From Ramlibacter paludis (GTDB lineage: Bacteria; Pseudomonadota; Gammaproteobacteria; Burkholderiales; Burkholderiaceae_C), in the NCBI RefSeq assembly GCF_022012305.1, contig NZ_JAKLTM010000001.1:1054001-1118000 (forward strand): a stretch of DNA of 64,000 bases, written 5' to 3'. Below the pieces are notes generated by a model. That model worked only from the letters and a program-made list of their open reading frames with translations. It did not search any database and was not told the origin of the DNA. The translations under genes were made by a program, and so were the position numbers. Positions within the stretch are counted from its first letter, which is position 1. Every line of letters starts with the position of its first letter. Of this stretch, positions 32,701 to 41,208 are shown piece by piece.

Positions 32701-32924
32701 CGCTGGCCATCGCCACCGGCGCCGGCTCGGCCAGCCAGCGTGCCATCGGCACCGGCGTTCTCGGCGGCATGATCACCGGCACGGCGCTGGCGCTCTTCTT
32801 CGTTCCCATCTTCTTCGTGGTGATCCGCGGCCGCTTCCAGGGCAGCGAACGCCAGCGCAAGCTGTACACCCACGAGCTCGATCGCGAGATGCCCGCAGGG
32901 GCGACCGCGGGAGACCAGGTATGA
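29754..32924 (+). CDS. RND multidrug efflux permease (AcrB/MexB-like, HAE1)
   Basis: A 1056-residue inner-membrane proton/drug antiporter with twelve helices and two large periplasmic loops. It opens MSKFFIDRPIFAWVIALFVIVLGL, as in AcrB. The proton-relay aspartates are D407-D408 (IVVDDAIVVVENVER), at the same numbers as in AcrB. Later landmarks are VFVPLAFFAGSTGNIYRQFS and GLSAKNAILIIEFAKDL. The length is full and undisturbed. It expels hydrophobic drugs, bile-like compounds or solvents through the adaptor and outer-membrane partners encoded either side. Confidence 0.97.
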   Translation: MSKFFIDRPIFAWVIALFVIVLGLVSITQLPISQYPPVAPPAIVVSAAYPGASAKVLEDSVISVIEQEMNGSPGLIYMESSTTATGSGQITLSFQPGTNPDLAQVDVQNRLSRATPRLPAAVTQQGVRVEKSRSNFLLFTIISSDDPKYTPVDLGDYASRVVLPEIQRLPGVGQAQLFGTEAAMRIWIDPQKLAGFNMSTAEVNAAIRAQNAQVSSGSIGDLPNITGQGIAATVVVNGQLSSVQQFNDIVLRANPDGSTVRLKDVARVELNAQSFATSARLNGKPSTGIGVQLSPSGNALATAELVRKRMGELAPYFPKGMKWDIPFDSSRFVKISIAQVVETLVEAMVLVFLVMYLFLQNWRYTIIPTLVVPVALLGTFAALLSLGFSINVLTMFGLVLVIGIVVDDAIVVVENVERIMSHEGLPPREATRKAMGQIQGAIIGVTVVLISVFVPLAFFAGSTGNIYRQFSAVMLASIGFSAFMALSLTPALCATLLQPVEAGHHVEKRGFFGSFNRMFTRTAHGYESVVARLLAKAARYLVIYGAIAGVVVLFYTRLPTSFLPQEDQGYMLVNVQLPPGATLERTRNVMEQVEGWVLKQPEVQSMVGVLGFSFSGPGQNAALAFVTLKDWKERKAEANSAGALAGRAFGALSGIRDAFIFPLSPPPIPELGTASGFNFRLQDRGGNGHDALVAARNQLLVAANASKVLTQVRADGLEDAPQLQLEIDRDKANALGVSFDAINSLLSTALGSAYINDFPNRGRLQRVVVQADAPARMQAEDLLKLNVVNSSGKALPLSAFVTSHWVNGAMQTIRYNGYPAMRISGGAAPGYSTGAAMDEMEKLAAQLPAGFAYEWTGQSREEKLAGSQALILYGFSILAVFLCLAALYESWSIPLAVILVVPLGVLGVLLATLLRGYANDVYFQVGLITIIGLSAKNAILIIEFAKDLQAQGRSVVDAALAAAHLRFRPIVMTSMAFGLGVLPLAIATGAGSASQRAIGTGVLGGMITGTALALFFVPIFFVVIRGRFQGSERQRKLYTHELDREMPAGATAGDQV

Positions 32925-34297
32925 ATTCGATTCTTCGCTGGACGGCCGTAGCCGCCGCGGCGCTGGCCGTCGCGGGCTGCTCCTTCATTCCCACCTACGA
33001 GCGCCCGGTGGCGCCGGTGGCCAACAGCTTCCCCTATGGCGGCGCGAACGCGGGTGCTCCCGCGACGGAGTTGAACTGGAGGCAGTTCTTCACCGACGCG
33101 CACCTGCGCGAGCTGATCGCGATGGCGCTGGCGAACAACCGCGACCTGCGCATCGCGGTGCTGAACATCCAGCAGGCGCGCGCCACCTACGACATCCGCC
33201 GGGCCGACCAGCTGCCGACGGTGAACGTGCAAGGCCAGATCAGCCGTGCGCCGAACATCGCCAACATCGAATCGACCACCTACAGCGTCGGCCTGGGCCT
33301 CGCGAGCTGGGAGATCGATTTCTTCGGCCGCGTGCGCAGCCTGAGCGAAGTGGCGCTGAACCAGTACCTCGCCACCGAGGAAGGCCGCAATGCGGCGCAG
33401 GCCACCTTGGTCGCTTCGGTCGCCAACGCCTGGCTCGCGGTCGCGGCCGACGAGGAGCTGCTCACGCTGACGCAGGACACCTTGAAGACCCGCGAGGAGT
33501 CGCTGCGCCTCACGCGCCTGCGCTTCGAGAACGGCGCGTCGAGCGAGATCGACACGCGCCAGGCGCAGTCGCTGTACGAGAGCGCGCGCGTCACGCTGGC
33601 GCAGTTGCAGCGGCAGCGCGCGCTCGACCTGAATGCGCTGGCCCTCTTGCTCGGCACGCCGGTGCCCACCGACTACCGCGTCGGCGTGGCGACCGACCAG
33701 CTGCAGCTGCCCGACCTGCCGGCCGGCGTGCCGGCCGAAGTGCTGGCGAAGCGGCCCGACGTGCGCCAGGCGGAGCAGGTGCTGATTGCCGCCAACGCCA
33801 ACATCGGCGCGGCGCGCGCGGCGTTCTTCCCGCGCATCTCGCTGACCGCGGCCGCGGGCGTGGCCAGCAGCGAATTGAACAACCTGTTCCAGGGCGGCGC
33901 CTTCGGCTATACGGTGACGCCGGCGCTGGTGCTGCCGATCTTCGACGCCGGCCGCAACACTGCCAACCTGGAGTCGGCGAAGGTGGGCCGCGAGCTTGCA
34001 CTGGCGCAGTACGAGAAGGCGATCCAGGCGGCCTTCCGCGACGTGGCGGATGCGCTGGCCGGGCGTGCGACTTACGGCGACCAGCTGGCGGCGCAGGCGC
34101 GCGTGGCCGAGGCCGAGGGTGCGCGCTATCGTCTCGCGCGCCTGCGCTACGAGAACGGCGTGGCCAGCTACCTGGACCTGCTGGATGCGCAGCGTTCGCT
34201 GTTCGCGGCGCAGCAGGGGCTGGTGCAGACGCGGCTGGCGCGCCTGCAGAACCAGGTGCAGTTGTACCGCTCGCTGGGAGGCGGCTGGACGGAGTGA
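32921..34297 (+). CDS. RND efflux outer-membrane channel lipoprotein (OprM/NodT-like)
   Basis: A 458-residue outer-membrane factor overlapping the pump gene by 4 nt. The signal peptide ends in AVAGC (lipidation at C20), and the mature part begins SFIPTYERPVAPV. It carries the duplicated OEP domains: ELIAMALANNRDLRIAVLNIQQARATYDI in repeat one, and ARAAFFPRISLTAAAGVASSELNNLF then RLARLRYENGVASYLDLLDAQRSLFAAQ in repeat two. It completes a self-contained tripartite pump. Its stop is 4 nt from the stop of the convergent YjbR gene. Confidence 0.95.
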   Translation: MNSILRWTAVAAAALAVAGCSFIPTYERPVAPVANSFPYGGANAGAPATELNWRQFFTDAHLRELIAMALANNRDLRIAVLNIQQARATYDIRRADQLPTVNVQGQISRAPNIANIESTTYSVGLGLASWEIDFFGRVRSLSEVALNQYLATEEGRNAAQATLVASVANAWLAVAADEELLTLTQDTLKTREESLRLTRLRFENGASSEIDTRQAQSLYESARVTLAQLQRQRALDLNALALLLGTPVPTDYRVGVATDQLQLPDLPAGVPAEVLAKRPDVRQAEQVLIAANANIGAARAAFFPRISLTAAAGVASSELNNLFQGGAFGYTVTPALVLPIFDAGRNTANLESAKVGRELALAQYEKAIQAAFRDVADALAGRATYGDQLAAQARVAEAEGARYRLARLRYENGVASYLDLLDAQRSLFAAQQGLVQTRLARLQNQVQLYRSLGGGWTE

Positions 34298-34301
34298 GGC
34301 A

Positions 34302-34688
34302 TCAACGCGGCAACGCCCCTGCCGCCACCCACGGCTGCTCCGCCTCCAGCTGCTTCACCAGCTTCTTCGGCGCCTGCGCACGGTAGCTCTCCATCATCCA
34401 GCGCTTCACGGTCTCGAGCTGCACCTCGCCCGTGAGGTGCACGGTCACCCAGCCGCTCTTGCCCAGCCCGTAGCCGGTGGGCTTGGCGTCGGGTCGCTGG
34501 AGCACCTCCTTGCCCGTCACCGGCAGCTTCACGGAGACGATGAGGTCGCCGCTGGACACACTCATGAAAGCGAAGGTCTTGTCGTTGACGGCCACGTCGT
34601 CATGCCCCGGCCATGGGCTCTTGGGCTGCGTCGCGGGCAGGGACAGGCCGAAGGCCTTGAGTTTCTTCAGCACGGCGGAAGGCGTCAT
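34302..34688 (-). CDS. MmcQ/YjbR family protein
   Basis: A 128-residue protein of the MmcQ/YjbR family (CyaY-like fold, proposed DNA-binding). Recognisable segments are LPATQPKSPWPGHDDVAVNDKTFAFMSV, VSVKLPVTGKEVLQRPDAKPTGYGLGKSGWVTV, and the C-terminal helix WMMESYRAQAPKKLVKQL. Cytoplasmic, a single gene. The biological role of the family is not established. Confidence 0.88.
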   Translation of the reverse strand: MTPSAVLKKLKAFGLSLPATQPKSPWPGHDDVAVNDKTFAFMSVSSGDLIVSVKLPVTGKEVLQRPDAKPTGYGLGKSGWVTVHLTGEVQLETVKRWMMESYRAQAPKKLVKQLEAEQPWVAAGALPR

Positions 34689-34735
34689 GGGGCGTGACGA
34701 TAGCGTGCTGCCCGGCCTTGCGCTACGCTCGCGCG

Positions 34736-35389
34736 ATGTCCAAAGTCAAAGTCATGGCCTTCACGGTCTCCATCGACGGCTTCGGCGCCGGCCCGCGGCA
34801 GAGCCTGCAGGCACCGCTGGGCGAGGGCGGCGAACAGCTGCACAAGTGGTTCGTCCCGACGCGCACCTTCCAGACCATGGTGCTGGGCAAGAGCGGCGAG
34901 GGAACGACCGGCGACGACGACGCCTTCGCCCGCTCCAGCTTCGACAACGTCGGCGCCTGGATCCTGGGGCGCAACATGTTCGCGCCCAGCCGCGGGCCGT
35001 GGCCGGACGACGGCTGGCAAGGCTGGTGGGGCGACACGCCGCCGTACCACGTGCCGACCTTCATCCTCACGCATCACGCGCGCGAATCGATCCCGATGAA
35101 GGGCGGCACGGTCTTCCACTTCGTCACCGGCGGCATCCACGAAGCCCTGGAGCGGGCGCGGGAGGCGGCGGCAGGGAAGGATGTGCGGATCGGTGGTGGG
35201 GTGTCTACGGTGCGGCAGTACCTGCAAGCCGGACTGATCGACGAGATGCACCTGGCGCAGTCGCCGGTGCTGCTCGGCAGTGGAGAGGCCCTGTTGGCGG
35301 GCCTCGACCTCAACCAGCTCGGCTACCGCTGTACGCGGCACCAGGGCACCGCGAATGCCCAGCACGTGGTGCTGGAGCGGAAGTCCTGA
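34736..35389 (+). CDS. dihydrofolate reductase/RibD C-terminal family protein
   Basis: A 217-residue reductase-fold protein. It has the family start SKVKVMAFTVSIDGFGAGPRQ, the middle ILGRNMFAPSRGPWPDDGWQGWWG, and the cofactor-binding end DVRIGGGVSTVRQYLQAGLIDEMHLAQSPVLLGSGEALL. Such proteins use NADPH to reduce pterin- or pyrimidine-like compounds, and several are of unknown substrate. There is no ribosome-binding site; TACGCT lies 6 nt before ATG 34736, so the mRNA may be leaderless. It is divergent from YjbR. Confidence 0.88.
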   Translation: MSKVKVMAFTVSIDGFGAGPRQSLQAPLGEGGEQLHKWFVPTRTFQTMVLGKSGEGTTGDDDAFARSSFDNVGAWILGRNMFAPSRGPWPDDGWQGWWGDTPPYHVPTFILTHHARESIPMKGGTVFHFVTGGIHEALERAREAAAGKDVRIGGGVSTVRQYLQAGLIDEMHLAQSPVLLGSGEALLAGLDLNQLGYRCTRHQGTANAQHVVLERKS

Positions 35390-35395
35390 AGCTGG

Positions 35396-35599
35396 TCAGT
35401 GCAGCTCGGCCATCTCGACGGCCGGGACGGACAGCTCGCGGCCGACCATGGCGCGGGCGTAGAAGTAGTTGTTGCGGGCGCGCTCGCTCATCTGGTCCAG
35501 GTCGACGTGGCCTTCCTGGTCGCAGGGGAAGGCGTATCCGCGGCCGCTGTTGAACAGGCTACGGAAGCACAGCTGGTGTTGGGCGTTGGTGGCGATCAT
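35396..35599 (-). CDS. conserved small hypothetical protein
   Basis: A 67-residue protein with LCFRSLFNSGRGYAFPCDQEGHVDLDQMSERARNNYFYARAMVGRE, a block I recall from many burkholderial small hypothetical proteins. Two cysteines (LCF and PCD) are present. There is no signal peptide or membrane helix. It is convergent with the reductase gene (6 nt between stops). Function unknown. Confidence 0.65.
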   Translation of the reverse strand: MIATNAQHQLCFRSLFNSGRGYAFPCDQEGHVDLDQMSERARNNYFYARAMVGRELSVPAVEMAELH

Positions 35600-35774
35600 G
35601 GTGATTCTCCCCGGTGCATTGCCTCGTTTGGCTTGATTGAACTATCGGCGACGACCGGGCTCCGGGCCATCAGCCGGCAATCCATTCGGGGCTAGTCGTG
35701 GCTCCATGCGGGGAGTGAGCGGGAACCGATGGGCCATAGGACGCGTCCTATAGCGCGGCAGGCATACTCGTAGC

Positions 35775-37049
35775 ATGACGTCTGACAAGGCCGGCAGTAC
35801 CGGCACACCGGCCCACGCACGGCGCTGGTATTTCGGCTGGAACATCGTTGGCGCCGCCGCTTTCCTCACCCTGCTTTCGGTCGGCCTGCGCTTGGGCATA
35901 GGCCCGTTCTTCCTGCCCGTCGCGCAGGACCTCGGGTTCAGCCGCAGCCTGCTGGCGGCGATCGTGGCGGTCGGCATGATCTGCTACGGCCTGGCGATGC
36001 CGCTGGCGGGCTGGCTGGTGGCCCGGCGCGGCACGCGCTTCGTCCTGCTCACGGGCACGACGCTGGTCGTCCTGGCGGTGATCTGGACGATCAACGCGCG
36101 CGAGCCGCTGTCCTTCCTGCTGTCCTTCGGCGTGCTGCTCTCCGTCGGCCTGGGCTTCACCAGCCCGGTGGCCCTGACGCCCGTCATCAGCACCTGGTTC
36201 ACGCGCCGCCGCGGCATGGCGTTGTTCTTCCTCTCTACCGGCTCGATGGCGGGCATGGCGGTCATGACGCCGGCGCTGGCGCTGGGCATCGCCCACTTCG
36301 GCTGGCGCGCGACCTTGATCGGCTTCGGCTGCGCCTTCGCACTGTTCGCCGTGCCGGTGGCGCTCTTCGTCATGCGCGACGATGCGCCGCAGCACACCGA
36401 CCTGGACCCGGACGACCACGCGGCTCGCGCCGCCGCGCAGGGCACGCCGCCGCGCGGCCTCGCGGTGCGCGAGGTGCTGCGCACGCGCCCCTTCTGGCAG
36501 ATCGTGCTGGGCCTGTTCGCCTGCGGCTTCAGCATGAACCTGCTGGGCACCCACGGCGTGCCGATGCTGATGGACCACGGCTTCGGTCCCATGCACAGCT
36601 CGATGGGCATCGGCGTGATCGGGCTGGTGGCGATCGGCGGCACGCTGGTGCTGGGCCGCCTCGCGGATCGCCTGCCACGCCGGAACATGCTGGCGGTGAT
36701 CTATTCGGTGCGCGGTCTCGGCTTCTTTGCGCTCGCGGCGGTGGGGACGCACTTCGAGCTGTACCTGGCAGCCACCATCGGCGGACTGGTGTGGGCGGGC
36801 AGCATCGCGCTGTCGTCGGCCATCCTGGCGGACGTCTACGGCGTGCGGCTGGTAGGCGTGCTGTATGGCCTGGCCTACCTCGGCCACCAGGTGGGCGGCA
36901 TGATCAGTTCCTGGCTCGGAGGCTGGGGCTACGAGCACTTCGGGACGCACTGGGTGGCGTTCGGGTTGGCGGGGGTGCTGTTGATTGCGGCGGCGGCCTT
37001 GTCGCTGCGCTTGCCGCAGCGGGGGTTCACGCTGATGGCGCCAGCCTGA
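35775..37049 (+). CDS. MFS transporter (monocarboxylate/oxalate-antiporter-like)
   Basis: A 424-residue inner-membrane transporter with twelve predicted helices. It begins WYFGWNIVGAAAFLTLLSVGLRLGIGPFFLPVAQDLG, common in MFS members annotated as nitrate, cyanate or monocarboxylate carriers. The cytoplasmic loop 2-3 motif is PLAGWLVARRGTR. The central loop (about 200-230) holds DAPQHTDLDPDDHAARAA. The symmetric loop 8-9 motif is GRLADRLPRR. Substrate not assignable. The gene stands alone; the 175 nt upstream hold nothing I can name. Confidence 0.9.
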   Translation: MTSDKAGSTGTPAHARRWYFGWNIVGAAAFLTLLSVGLRLGIGPFFLPVAQDLGFSRSLLAAIVAVGMICYGLAMPLAGWLVARRGTRFVLLTGTTLVVLAVIWTINAREPLSFLLSFGVLLSVGLGFTSPVALTPVISTWFTRRRGMALFFLSTGSMAGMAVMTPALALGIAHFGWRATLIGFGCAFALFAVPVALFVMRDDAPQHTDLDPDDHAARAAAQGTPPRGLAVREVLRTRPFWQIVLGLFACGFSMNLLGTHGVPMLMDHGFGPMHSSMGIGVIGLVAIGGTLVLGRLADRLPRRNMLAVIYSVRGLGFFALAAVGTHFELYLAATIGGLVWAGSIALSSAILADVYGVRLVGVLYGLAYLGHQVGGMISSWLGGWGYEHFGTHWVAFGLAGVLLIAAAALSLRLPQRGFTLMAPA

Positions 37050-37073
37050 ATCGCGGAGAGGTCCTACAGCCGC

Positions 37074-37105
37074 GGTGGGGTCGCTGCCGCGAACCCACCC
37101 TACGA
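37074..37105. repeat. dispersed palindromic repeat (GGTGGGGTCGC type), copy 1
   Basis: GGTGGGGTCGC and GCGAACCCACC form an imperfect hairpin, followed by CTACGA. A second copy with the same flanks is at 50616-50646. It is located between the MFS gene and the esterase gene, 8 nt before the latter's start, so TACGAT within it may be used as a -10 box. Confidence 0.85.
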
Positions 37106-37112
37106 TGGGCGC

Positions 37113-37958
37113 ATGAGCCGACGTAGCTTGTTGGGTGCCGCCGGCGCCTGGTTCTTGTCCGGGTGTTCCGCCACCGGGGCCCTCGATGCACTGGCGCCGC
37201 AAGGCACCTACGACCTGCGGGAAGGCCAGGCCTACGGTTCCTTGCCGCGCCAGCGGCTGGATGTCTACTTGCCGCTCGCGCCGCGCAGCAAGCCGCCGCT
37301 GGTGGTGTTCTTCTATGGCGGGGCCTGGACGCGCGGCGATCGCGCGGCCTACCGCTTCGTCGGCGAGGCGCTCGCCAGCCGCGGTGCGGCGGTGGCGGTG
37401 GCCGACTACCGCCTCAGTCCGCAGGTGCGCTGGCCGGAGATCCTGCAGGACTGCGCGGCCGCGACCCGCTGGGTCTTCGCGCATGCCGAGGCGCTCGGTT
37501 GCGACCCGGCGCGGATCTTCCTCATGGGCCACAGTGCGGGCGCCTACAACGCGGCGATGCTCGCGCTGGACCCGCACTGGCTGGCGGGGCAGGGCCTGCG
37601 GCCGGCGCAGCTTGCAGGCTGGGTCGGGCTCGCGGGCCCTTACGACTTCCTGCCGATCACCGATGCCGACAGCCGCGTGGCCTTCGACTGGCCGAACACG
37701 CCGCCGGCCAGCCAGCCGATCACGCATGTCGCGCCCGGCGCGCCGCGCGCCTTGCTGCTGGCGGCGCGCAAGGACGGCACGGTCAATCCGGAACGCAACA
37801 CGCTGGGACTGGCCGCGCGGCTGCAGGCCGCGGGCGTACCGGTGCGCGTGCAGGTCTTCGATCGGGTGGGCCACGCAACCCTCGTGGGCGCATTGGCGAG
37901 GCCGCTGGCGTGGCTGGCGCCGGTGCGGCAGGAGGTCGTCGATTTCGTCTCGGGCTGA
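37113..37958 (+). CDS. alpha/beta-hydrolase esterase, predicted lipoprotein
   Basis: A 281-residue hydrolase of the BD-FAE/carboxylesterase group. The N-terminus MSRRSLLGAAGAWFLSGC has a lipobox (C18). The oxyanion region is VVFFYGGAW, where many relatives have HGGGW. The nucleophile is S141 in MGHSAG, and the acid/base are probably the Asp in AARKDGTV and the His in RVGHATLVG. It would hydrolyse small esters in the periplasm; the substrate is unknown. The start ATG 37113 lies 6 nt after TACGAT, part of a dispersed repeat. Confidence 0.88.
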   Translation: MSRRSLLGAAGAWFLSGCSATGALDALAPQGTYDLREGQAYGSLPRQRLDVYLPLAPRSKPPLVVFFYGGAWTRGDRAAYRFVGEALASRGAAVAVADYRLSPQVRWPEILQDCAAATRWVFAHAEALGCDPARIFLMGHSAGAYNAAMLALDPHWLAGQGLRPAQLAGWVGLAGPYDFLPITDADSRVAFDWPNTPPASQPITHVAPGAPRALLLAARKDGTVNPERNTLGLAARLQAAGVPVRVQVFDRVGHATLVGALARPLAWLAPVRQEVVDFVSG

Positions 37959-37961
37959 TCT

Positions 37962-40136
37962 TCAGCCGAGAACCGCGCCCGGCAACTCCAGCGTGAACAC
38001 GACGAGGGGGTCCTCGTACGCGTAGCTCAGCGATCCGCCATGCGCCAGCGCAATCTCGCGCGCGATGTGCAGTCCCAGTCCCAGCCCGCCGCGATTGCGC
38101 TCGTTGCCCAGCGACGAGCGCTTGTAGGGCGTGAAGAGCGTTCCGGCCACGTCGGGCGGGATCGGCGCGGCGGTGTTGGCCACCTGCACGATCGCCTTGT
38201 TGCCCTCGCGCCGCAGGCGGATCACCAGCGGCGCATCCGGCGCGCCGTGCTGCCGCGCATTGCCCACCAGGTTGTCCATCAGCTGCATCAGCCGGTCGCC
38301 ATCCGCCTGCACCACCAGGGCCTGCGGCAATTGCAGTTCGAACCGCGTGCCGGGATGCGCCATCGTCGCTTCCTGCACGGCCTCCTCGACCAGGTGCACC
38401 ATGTCCACCGGCTGCCGCTTCACGCCGAGCCCCAGGCCGCTTTGCAGCCGCGACATGTCGAGCACCTGCGAGATCAGCCGCTCCATGCGCGTGCTCGAAC
38501 GCGTGATGCGCTGGCCCAGCTTCGCGCTGTCCTCGCCGCGCTCCAGCACGTGCGCGGCCATCGCGATGGTCTGCAGCGGATTGCGCAGGTCGTGGCCCAG
38601 CACGGCCAGCATCTGGTTGCGCGCCCGTCCGAGCTCTGCATGCCGCACGTTGGCGGCGCGCGCCAGTTCGTCGCGCAGCGCGCCCGCCATCTCCAGCTCG
38701 CTGCGCGTCCAGGGCACGGCCATGCCACGCACCGTCTCCTTCCAGACGTCGAAGGAGCCGCGCGGCGTCAGGCGCGGGCCGAGCGGGCCGTTGACGTAGT
38801 TCTTCTCGGGCCGGCCGCCCCAGGCAATGGTCTCGATCTGCTCGCGCCGCAGCAGCACCAGCCAGCCGCCGCCCAGGTCGTCGATGCGCAGGGCGAGGAT
38901 GCCGCACCAGTGCGAGAGGCAGGCGGCCAGGTCGGCGGGCAAGCCGGTGAGGGTGGTGGTGGACCACAGGCCCTCGCGCATGCCGGAGGGCTCGAGACCG
39001 TCGAGCCACTTCACCAGCGCCTGCGCCTGCGCCGGTGTCGCGCCCTCGGCAACCGTGTGGCCGTTCTCGGCGATCACCACGCCCTGCGCGCCGAAGGTCG
39101 TCGCCAGTTCACCGGCAAAGGGGCCCAATGCCTGCAGCGCGTCCTCGGCATGCAGGGTCTGCTCGATCACGCGGGCGCGCAGCGACGTCGCCACGGCCAT
39201 GTGCTGTGCATGTTCCGACGCCAGCAGCGACTGCACGTTGTTGGCCAGCAGCTGCGCCAGCACGTCGCAGGCCATGCGAACGGCGTACGGCACCTGGCGC
39301 GGCTCCATGTGGTGGCAGGCCAGCATGCCCCAGAGCTGGCCGCCCACGACGATGGACACGCTCATCGAAGCGGCCACGCCCATGTTGGAGAGGTATTCGA
39401 TGTGGATCGGCGACACGCTGCGCAGCGCGCAGTAGCTCATGTCCAGCGGGCCCTGTCCCCCCACCCCCGCCAGCGGCACCGGACGCGAGCCGACGTCCGC
39501 GATCAAGCGCAAGGTGTTGACGACGTACAGCCGCCGCGCCTGGGCCGGGATGTCCCCGGCGGGGTAGCGTCGGTTGAGGAAGGGCTCCAGGTCGTCGCGG
39601 CGCGACTCGGCCACCACGTCGCCGCTGGCGTCGTGGCGGAAGCGGTAGGCCATCACGCGGTCGAAGCCGGTCAGCGCCCGCAGTTCCTGCACCGCCACTT
39701 CCAGCAGGCCCTGCAGGCCGCGCTGCTGGCGCAAGAGGCCCAGGCTGCGGTGGGCCATGATGGCAAACGCGCCCAGGTCGAGGTCGTGCCGCTCGCGCCG
39801 CTCGAATTCGGCGATGCGCAGGGTGCCGTTGTGGTGCGCGATGAGGTCGAAGGTGGCGTCGCCGCGCTTGACCTCGTGCTGGTAGCTGATGCCGGCCATG
39901 CCTTCGGCCAGGCTGGCCAAGGCTTCGCGGAGCTGGCCGTCCAGCATGGCCGGATCGACCGGCGCGCCGAGCTCGGGCAGCCGGGCACCCAGGAATTCCG
40001 CCGCATTGCCGCTGGCCCAGGCCAGGCGGCCGTCGTCCGTGAAGGCGAGCAGGGCACCATGGTCCTGCGTCGCCCCCGGGATGTGGATCGGCTCGCGGTC
40101 GCAGTTGTCGAGGGTGACTTCGGCCTGGGGATTCAA
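37962..40136 (-). CDS. bacteriophytochrome histidine kinase
   Basis: A 724-residue red/far-red light sensor kinase. TTG 40136 (GGAAAG upstream) is preferred because it leaves the usual short arm before LDNCDREPIHIPGATQDHG, which carries the biliverdin-binding Cys12. PAS, GAF and PHY domains follow. The GAF loop reads YPAGDIPAQARRLYV, a variant of PASDIP with the Asp kept. The chromophore His is in SPIHIEYLSNMGV. The PHY tongue has PRGSF. The kinase part has the H-box LGHDLRNPLQTI and ATP-binding GGLGLGLHIAREI. No heme oxygenase or response regulator is adjacent. Confidence 0.93.
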   Translation of the reverse strand: MNPQAEVTLDNCDREPIHIPGATQDHGALLAFTDDGRLAWASGNAAEFLGARLPELGAPVDPAMLDGQLREALASLAEGMAGISYQHEVKRGDATFDLIAHHNGTLRIAEFERRERHDLDLGAFAIMAHRSLGLLRQQRGLQGLLEVAVQELRALTGFDRVMAYRFRHDASGDVVAESRRDDLEPFLNRRYPAGDIPAQARRLYVVNTLRLIADVGSRPVPLAGVGGQGPLDMSYCALRSVSPIHIEYLSNMGVAASMSVSIVVGGQLWGMLACHHMEPRQVPYAVRMACDVLAQLLANNVQSLLASEHAQHMAVATSLRARVIEQTLHAEDALQALGPFAGELATTFGAQGVVIAENGHTVAEGATPAQAQALVKWLDGLEPSGMREGLWSTTTLTGLPADLAACLSHWCGILALRIDDLGGGWLVLLRREQIETIAWGGRPEKNYVNGPLGPRLTPRGSFDVWKETVRGMAVPWTRSELEMAGALRDELARAANVRHAELGRARNQMLAVLGHDLRNPLQTIAMAAHVLERGEDSAKLGQRITRSSTRMERLISQVLDMSRLQSGLGLGVKRQPVDMVHLVEEAVQEATMAHPGTRFELQLPQALVVQADGDRLMQLMDNLVGNARQHGAPDAPLVIRLRREGNKAIVQVANTAAPIPPDVAGTLFTPYKRSSLGNERNRGGLGLGLHIAREIALAHGGSLSYAYEDPLVVFTLELPGAVLG

Positions 40137-40284
40137 GGGATGCTTTCCAATCGGCTGACTGTAGGGGAGCCCGGCCGAGCCGGTCTGTAGGAGAAGGCCG
40201 CGCGCCATGCCTTTCCTGGCACACGGGATGCGAGGTACATGTGCGTTCCATGTGTGCCCGCGCGGCCGCACTACCATTGGCGCC

Positions 40285-41199
40285 ATGAAGAAGTGCCAAC
40301 TCACCGCGCTCCTGCTGGCCGCGGCCGCCCTCCTGGCCGGGTGCGCAACCCCGGTGCCGCCGCAAGCCCTGGGCGTGCGACCCACCTACCTCGATGCCGT
40401 CACCGCCACGGTGCCCAATGGCGCGGCCCTGCGCCACCGCATCTGGACGCCGGCCCTCGACGAAGGCTACGTGCCGCAGGGCCTGACCAGCGCCGGCGGC
40501 TTCCTGTACGTCAGCAGCTACCTGCCGACGCCCGACCTCAAGTCGAATACCGGCCCTTGCCGCGTCTTCCGCATCGAGCAGGCCACGGGCCGCATCACGG
40601 GCGGTTTCGACATTCCCGCAGGCACCTGCACCCATTCGGGCGGCCTGGCCTACGTCGGCAACGGCAAGCTGATGCTGGCCGACACCCGCGCCCTGTTCAT
40701 GGTGGACGTGGAGAAGGCACTGGCCAGCGGCACGTCGGCCGGCGCTTCGAAGTCGGTGAAGATCGGTGGGCTGCTGCGCGGCTCCTACGCCACCTACGAC
40801 GGCAAGGACTTCTGGATCGGCACCTGGACCAAGGACGCCGCCGCGGCCCGCATGTTCCGCCTGGACCCGCGCCTCTTCGAGGACCACGATGGCCGCAGCG
40901 TGCAGCAGGAGCGCGCGCTGGAATCCATCCCGGTGCCGCTGGAGGCGCAGGGCGCCGCCTTCGACAAGCAGGGCAACCTCTGGGTGTCGGCCAGCAACGG
41001 CAAGTGGGGCAAGCTGTACCGGCTGGACCGCCAGGGCAAGGTGCAGGCCGAATACGAGATGGTCGCCGGCCTCGAGGACCTGACCGTCGACGAGCAGGGC
41101 CGCCTCTGGGGCCTGTCCGAATCCGGCACGCGCAAGTACCAGCATTGGGACACGCACTTTCCCTTCCTCTTCCAGATCGACACCGGCGCGCTGCGCTAG
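40285..41199 (+). CDS. beta-propeller (SMP-30/NHL-like) lipoprotein
   Basis: A 304-residue lipoprotein (lipobox LLAGC, ATG 40285). The mature part has repeated strand blocks typical of SMP-30/NHL propellers: GFLYVSSYLPTPDLKSNTG, GGLAYVGNGKLMLADTRALF, GAAFDKQGNLWVSASNGKWGKLYRLD and DLTVDEQGRLWGLSESG. No catalytic set can be assigned. It is divergent from the phytochrome. TACCAT lies 7 nt before the start with no ribosome-binding site. It precedes otnK by 9 nt, so it may belong to the sugar-acid operon. Confidence 0.75.
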   Translation: MKKCQLTALLLAAAALLAGCATPVPPQALGVRPTYLDAVTATVPNGAALRHRIWTPALDEGYVPQGLTSAGGFLYVSSYLPTPDLKSNTGPCRVFRIEQATGRITGGFDIPAGTCTHSGGLAYVGNGKLMLADTRALFMVDVEKALASGTSAGASKSVKIGGLLRGSYATYDGKDFWIGTWTKDAAAARMFRLDPRLFEDHDGRSVQQERALESIPVPLEAQGAAFDKQGNLWVSASNGKWGKLYRLDRQGKVQAEYEMVAGLEDLTVDEQGRLWGLSESGTRKYQHWDTHFPFLFQIDTGALR

Positions 41200-41208
41200 C
41201 CCCACCCC

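Noticed and set aside
28449..32873. A 1474-residue open frame on the minus strand across the RND operon
   Set aside because: It is antisense to two unmistakable efflux genes, has the His/Arg/Gly-rich composition of a GC-rich shadow frame, and contains no recognisable domain.
35748..37874. A 708-residue minus-strand open frame opposite the MFS and esterase genes
   Set aside because: Antisense to two genes with clear family features and no recognisable protein content.
38040..40190. A 716-residue plus-strand open frame opposite the phytochrome gene
   Set aside because: His/Gln/Arg-rich shadow with no domain, while the minus-strand frame has all phytochrome motifs.
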